From: Micromonospora polyrhachis
GTDB lineage: Bacteria; Actinomycetota; Actinomycetes; Mycobacteriales; Micromonosporaceae
Reading direction: 5' to 3'
DNA length: 64,000 nt
Assembly (NCBI RefSeq): GCF_014203835.1
Contig: NZ_JACHJW010000001.1
Span: 3,546,501-3,610,500 of the forward strand
The translations under genes were made by a program, and so were the position numbers. The stretch's first letter is position 1. Each line of letters starts with the position of its first letter. Of this stretch, positions 61,007 to 64,000 are shown piece by piece. The notes under the pieces are model-generated. The model was given only the letters and a program-made list of their open reading frames with translations. It ran no database searches and had not been told where the DNA came from.

Positions 61007-63403
61007 TTACCGGCGTGGTCGACCTCCGCCGCCGTTGTTGTTGTCGTCATTGTCGTTTTGCTTGCCGTTGCTGACCTCGATGGTCACGGTGCCGCCCTTG
61101 ACGGTACGACCGTCGGGGCTGGTGCCGGCGACCGTACCGGCCGGGCAACTCGAATCGACCTGCCGGTTGTCCACCTCGACGTCGAACCCGGCGTCCTTGA
61201 TCCGGGCCCGTGCGGCGTCGACCGACTGACACTTGACGTTCGGGATGGAGACCTGGTCCCCGTTGGCGGTCTTGCTGCCGGGCGGGGTGAACTCAATACT
61301 GGGCTTGCCCTTCATCGCGTCCCGCAGCGTCTCGTAGACGGCCGGGTTGACGATGTTGTGCGACATCACGTCCGTGGTCTGTGCCCAGTCCGGGTCGGCG
61401 AGGATGCCGGCCACCGAGAGCTGCTTGGTGGTGACCACCATCGCCGCGGTCTTCTCCGCGTCGGTGGTACCGGTCTTGCCGGCCACCGGCTTGCCGACGG
61501 CACCACGCACGCCGCCGGCGGTCGCGCCCCGACACCTTGAGGTGGCCGACCGGTCACCGACCGGGCAGCGGGCCGCGTCGATGGCGGCCCGGGCCACCTC
61601 GGGCTTCACCGCCTGGTCACAGCGGGGGTTCGCGATGTCGAGCTTCTTGCCGTCGTGGTCGCGGATCTCCTGCACCGGGATCGGCTCGCAGTGCTTGCCA
61701 TCAGCGGCCAGGGAGGCGTACGCGTTGGCCAGGTCCAGCGGGGTCACTGCCGAGACGCCGAGGGTGAAGGCACCCCACATGTCTGCGGCGTCCTTGTTGT
61801 CGGCGAACTTCGCGTCTTCCGCGGAGAGGAACTTGATGCCGAGTTTCTTCGCCGCCTCGACCACGTTCGCCGCGCCGACCTTCTGCTGTAGCGGGACGAA
61901 GTAGGTGTTGACCGAGGAGCCCATGGCGCTCCACATGTTGTGGTTGCCGGCCATGCTGTCGCTGGCGTTCTTCGGGCAGTAGTAGTTGGTGCCCGGGCAG
62001 GCCGCCTTGCTGCCGTACTCGACCGGGTACTTCGACTTGAACTGCACCGGTGAGTTGATCGAGTAGTCGAGTGGGTAGCCCTTTTCGAGGGCCGCCACCA
62101 ACGTGAATATCTTGAACGTCGAACCGGCCTGGTAGCCGTGGATGTCGCCGCCCCCGGTGATCAGCGGGTTGGTGGTGTTCGGGTAGGTGCCTCGAATCTT
62201 CCGCTTGGCCTTGGCCGGGTTGCTGGACATCTTGTTCTGCGGCTTGTTCGGGTCGTCCAGCTTGTAGTTGCGGTTGGTGGCCAGTGCGCGTACCCGACCG
62301 GTGCCCGGTTCGACCGCCGCGACCATCAGCGCGTTCTTGCTGCCGGTCTTCAGTTTCCGCTCGACGGCCTTCTTTGCCGCCTCCTGCGTCTTCACGTCGA
62401 GGGTGGTGACGATGCTGTAGCCGCCGCTCTTGAGCCGGCGTTCCCGGTCGTACCGGGTCTCACCGAACGGCTCCTGGTCCAGCCACCAGCGATAGAAGTA
62501 GTCGCAGAAGAAGCCCCAGTGGTTCTTGTTGGCCGCGACGCAGCCGTTCGGGACCTTCTTGTCCTTGACGACGAGCTTGACCGCCTTGGCGGCCTCGCCC
62601 TCGGGCTGGGTGACCATGCCGAGCTTCACCATGTTGTCGATCACGTAGTCCCGGCGTTCCACCGCGGCCGGGTAGCCGGACTTGGTGGCCGGGTTGTTCT
62701 GCGACGGTGCCTTGACCAGCCCGGCGAGCATGGCCGCCTCGTCGATCGTCAGGTCCCGGGGATGTTTGCCGAAGTAGACCTGGCTGGCTGCGAAGATGCC
62801 GTACGCGCCGTTGCCGAAGGCGGCGAGGTTGAGGTAACCCTCCAGGATCTGTTCCTTCGACATGTCCTGGCTGATCTGGATCGCGTAACGCATCTCCTTC
62901 GCCTTGCGGGCGGCGGTGTCCTCGGTCGCGTCCACCACGTCCTGGGGATGCGTCGCCGAGTAGGCGATGGAGAGGCGGACGTACTGCATGGCGAGCGTGG
63001 ACGCTCCCTGGGTGTCACCGCCGCTGTTGTTGGACAGGAAGGCGCGGCCCACCCCCTTCAGGTCGACGCCATTGTGCTTGTAGAAGTTGTGGTCCTCGGC
63101 CGCGATGATTGCTTTCTGCATGTTCGGCGAGATGTCCTTGATCGGGACGTCCCGCCGGTTCTCGTCGAACATGCTGGCGAGCGGGGTCTTACCGTCCGCT
63201 GCGTAGAGGTAGCTGGCCTGTGGCGACCGCTTGACGGTCAGCTCACTGGGCAGCTTGTCGAAGGTCTCCGCACCTGCCTTGGCGGCCAGACCGGACATCG
63301 CCACTGCTGGGAAGGCGGCTGCGGCGACCACCACACCGGCCAGCAGTCCGCAGATCAGTAGCGATGCGGCGTTGGTAAGCACATTGTGGTCACGTTTGCG
63401 CAT
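61007..63403 (-). CDS. ponA2: Bifunctional class A penicillin-binding protein (PonA2 type)
   Basis: 798 residues from the ATG at 63403 with GGAGTG seven bases upstream. One N-terminal helix (about 10-36), a GT51 glycosyltransferase domain with catalytic Glu103 in IIAAEDHNFYKHNGVD, then a transpeptidase domain with SxxK at Ser428 (AGSTFKIF), SxN in GSSVNTY near 496 and KTGT at 643-646. A PASTA domain (SIPNVKCQSVDAARARIKDA) and an Asn/Gly-rich tail end the protein. It polymerises and crosslinks peptidoglycan. Gene order with the metallophosphoesterase and the wblA/whiB4-type gene matches mycobacterial ponA2 (Rv3681c-Rv3683). Confidence 0.95.
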   Translation of the reverse strand: MRKRDHNVLTNAASLLICGLLAGVVVAAAAFPAVAMSGLAAKAGAETFDKLPSELTVKRSPQASYLYAADGKTPLASMFDENRRDVPIKDISPNMQKAIIAAEDHNFYKHNGVDLKGVGRAFLSNNSGGDTQGASTLAMQYVRLSIAYSATHPQDVVDATEDTAARKAKEMRYAIQISQDMSKEQILEGYLNLAAFGNGAYGIFAASQVYFGKHPRDLTIDEAAMLAGLVKAPSQNNPATKSGYPAAVERRDYVIDNMVKLGMVTQPEGEAAKAVKLVVKDKKVPNGCVAANKNHWGFFCDYFYRWWLDQEPFGETRYDRERRLKSGGYSIVTTLDVKTQEAAKKAVERKLKTGSKNALMVAAVEPGTGRVRALATNRNYKLDDPNKPQNKMSSNPAKAKRKIRGTYPNTTNPLITGGGDIHGYQAGSTFKIFTLVAALEKGYPLDYSINSPVQFKSKYPVEYGSKAACPGTNYYCPKNASDSMAGNHNMWSAMGSSVNTYFVPLQQKVGAANVVEAAKKLGIKFLSAEDAKFADNKDAADMWGAFTLGVSAVTPLDLANAYASLAADGKHCEPIPVQEIRDHDGKKLDIANPRCDQAVKPEVARAAIDAARCPVGDRSATSRCRGATAGGVRGAVGKPVAGKTGTTDAEKTAAMVVTTKQLSVAGILADPDWAQTTDVMSHNIVNPAVYETLRDAMKGKPSIEFTPPGSKTANGDQVSIPNVKCQSVDAARARIKDAGFDVEVDNRQVDSSCPAGTVAGTSPDGRTVKGGTVTIEVSNGKQNDNDDNNNGGGGRPRR

Positions 63404-63809
63404 CCAAGTCACTCCGTCAGGGTACGTCAATCGGCAACGAGGTCCTCTCCCGCGTACTTTCCCCATTTCCTGCGGGCGTTGGCCTCGTTGTGCTAGACGC
63501 ACGACTCCTGACATGCGGTTGCGTGTCCCCACTGTCGAGTGTTCCCCATATCGCGGGTCCTCGGCGGTGTTTTCGCAGATCGCCGTCGGGTAGACAGGGC
63601 TGCACTGTCGGGCGATCAGTCTGGAGTGTCCGGATTATTAGATTTGGCCGACAACGTTGCGTAATCAGATGACTACAGAGCATGATGGTGCTGCGAGGGG
63701 ATCGCATGCCGTCCGGCGCGCCCGGGGAAGGCGCGGTGGACGGCCGGGGGGTTATCGCCGGCTGGCCGGCAGAGGTCGGTAGCGGGACTGCAAGGGGGGA
63801 CGTAATCAG
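63404..63809. promoter_or_regulatory. 406-bp divergent control region of ponA2 and the Wbl gene
   Basis: No gene is seen. An AT-rich island at about 63636-63680 is a likely promoter zone. It holds GTAATCA-GA-TGACTAC (63661-63676), an imperfect palindrome, and the word CGTAATCAGATG occurs again at 63801-63812 on top of the Wbl start codon. GGGGGGA nine bases before the ATG at 63810 is its ribosome-binding site. The large size suggests complex regulation. Confidence 0.5.
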
Positions 63810-64000
63810 ATGGGCATGATTCCAGACTGGCCCACGTTGGCGGCGTGTCAGAACGGTGATCCTGATGCGCTGTTCGTGCAAGGCGCGGAGCAGAACGTGG
63901 CGAAGAGGATCTGCCGTAGCTGCCCGGTGCGCTACGAGTGCCTGGCTGACGCGCTCGACAACCGTATCGAGTTCGGTGTGTGGGGTGGCATGACCGAACG
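63810..64000 (+). CDS. wblA: WhiB-family iron-sulfur regulator (WblA/WhiB4 type), N-terminal part
   Basis: 63 codons before the window ends. Four cysteines that bind a 4Fe-4S cluster are at residues 13, 35, 38 and 44 (CQNGD, then ICRSCPVRYEC), followed by the signature LADALDNRIEFGVWGGMTER. The phrase ALDNRxEFGVWGGMTER is typical of the WblA/WhiB4 branch. These proteins repress or activate genes in response to oxygen, nitric oxide or redox state through sigma factor binding; WblA controls antibiotic production and development in Streptomyces. The neighbouring ponA2 supports the assignment. Confidence 0.92.
   Translation, partial: MGMIPDWPTLAACQNGDPDALFVQGAEQNVAKRICRSCPVRYECLADALDNRIEFGVWGGMTE

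Noticed and set aside
62138-63361. 407-codon plus-strand frame opposite ponA2
   Set aside because: Antisense to a gene with all catalytic motifs; Val/Leu/Gly-rich chance frame.

Overview
The window looks like a chromosomal stretch from a high-GC actinomycete, most likely a member of the Micromonosporaceae (Micromonospora-like). This rests on strong GC bias at third codon positions, many GTG starts and ATGA overlaps, WhiB-type and NACHT genes, the ffs-dnaX-ybaB-recR block, the whiB4/wblA-ponA2-metallophosphoesterase block, and recurrent long inverted repeats and GAGCG-rich gene-junction repeats. The genus is inferred, not shown.

Layout. 1-7.6 kb: end of a secreted serine hydrolase, a membrane-anchored NACHT NTPase, a secreted small protein, and regulator/enzyme pairs (XRE with SDR, TetR with FAD monooxygenase, then an isochorismatase-like hydrolase). 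7.65-10.55 kb: two different IS701-family elements lie back to back and share one CTAG target site; they landed in the last codons of an MFS exporter gene and separated it from the isochorismatase-like gene. 11.9-20.2 kb: LysR regulator, two bacterial PH-domain proteins, ArsR-type repressor with a divergent MFS exporter and a clear operator, an ABC-2 export pair, a glyoxalase-like protein and a GNAT remnant. 20.4-26.2 kb: one operon for a two-component system, a lipoprotein and a MacA/MacB-like export system. 26.3-30.3 kb: a 22-G run, tRNA-Ser(GGA), SRP RNA, dnaX, ybaB, recR. 30.7-36.9 kb: five-gene oligopeptide/dipeptide ABC importer, whose gene junctions carry tandem copies of a repeat that encodes tiny overlapping ORFs.

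37-47 kb: small protein plus secreted HNH nuclease lipoprotein, DHA2-type exporter, leuA with a leucine leader-peptide attenuator, a lipoprotein, ask (lysC) and asd, and a GAF-GGDEF diguanylate cyclase. 47.2-51.3 kb: an unusual cluster of three TraR/DksA-type zinc-finger proteins and two short MreB/Hsp70-like actin-fold proteins. 51.3-55.1 kb: NarL-type two-component system with a divergent FtsX/LolD-like ABC exporter. 55.1-59.4 kb: accessory spot with an IS1182-type relic and a decayed element integrated at tRNA-Pro(CGG) (45-bp direct repeats, excisionase-like gene, broken tyrosine integrase with an embedded LacI-type HTH). 59.5-64 kb: metallophosphoesterase, YqeY, ponA2-type bifunctional PBP and the start of a wblA/whiB4-type gene.

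How genes work together. leuA, ask and asd serve branched-chain and aspartate-family amino acid synthesis; dnaX, ybaB and recR serve replication and repair; the five-gene importer takes up peptides; the 20-26 kb and 51-55 kb clusters each pair a sensor system with an export-type ABC transporter, as in cell-envelope or antibiotic stress responses. The best candidates for something undescribed are the overlapping mini-ORF repeats in the peptide importer operon and the TraR/DksA plus actin-like cluster.
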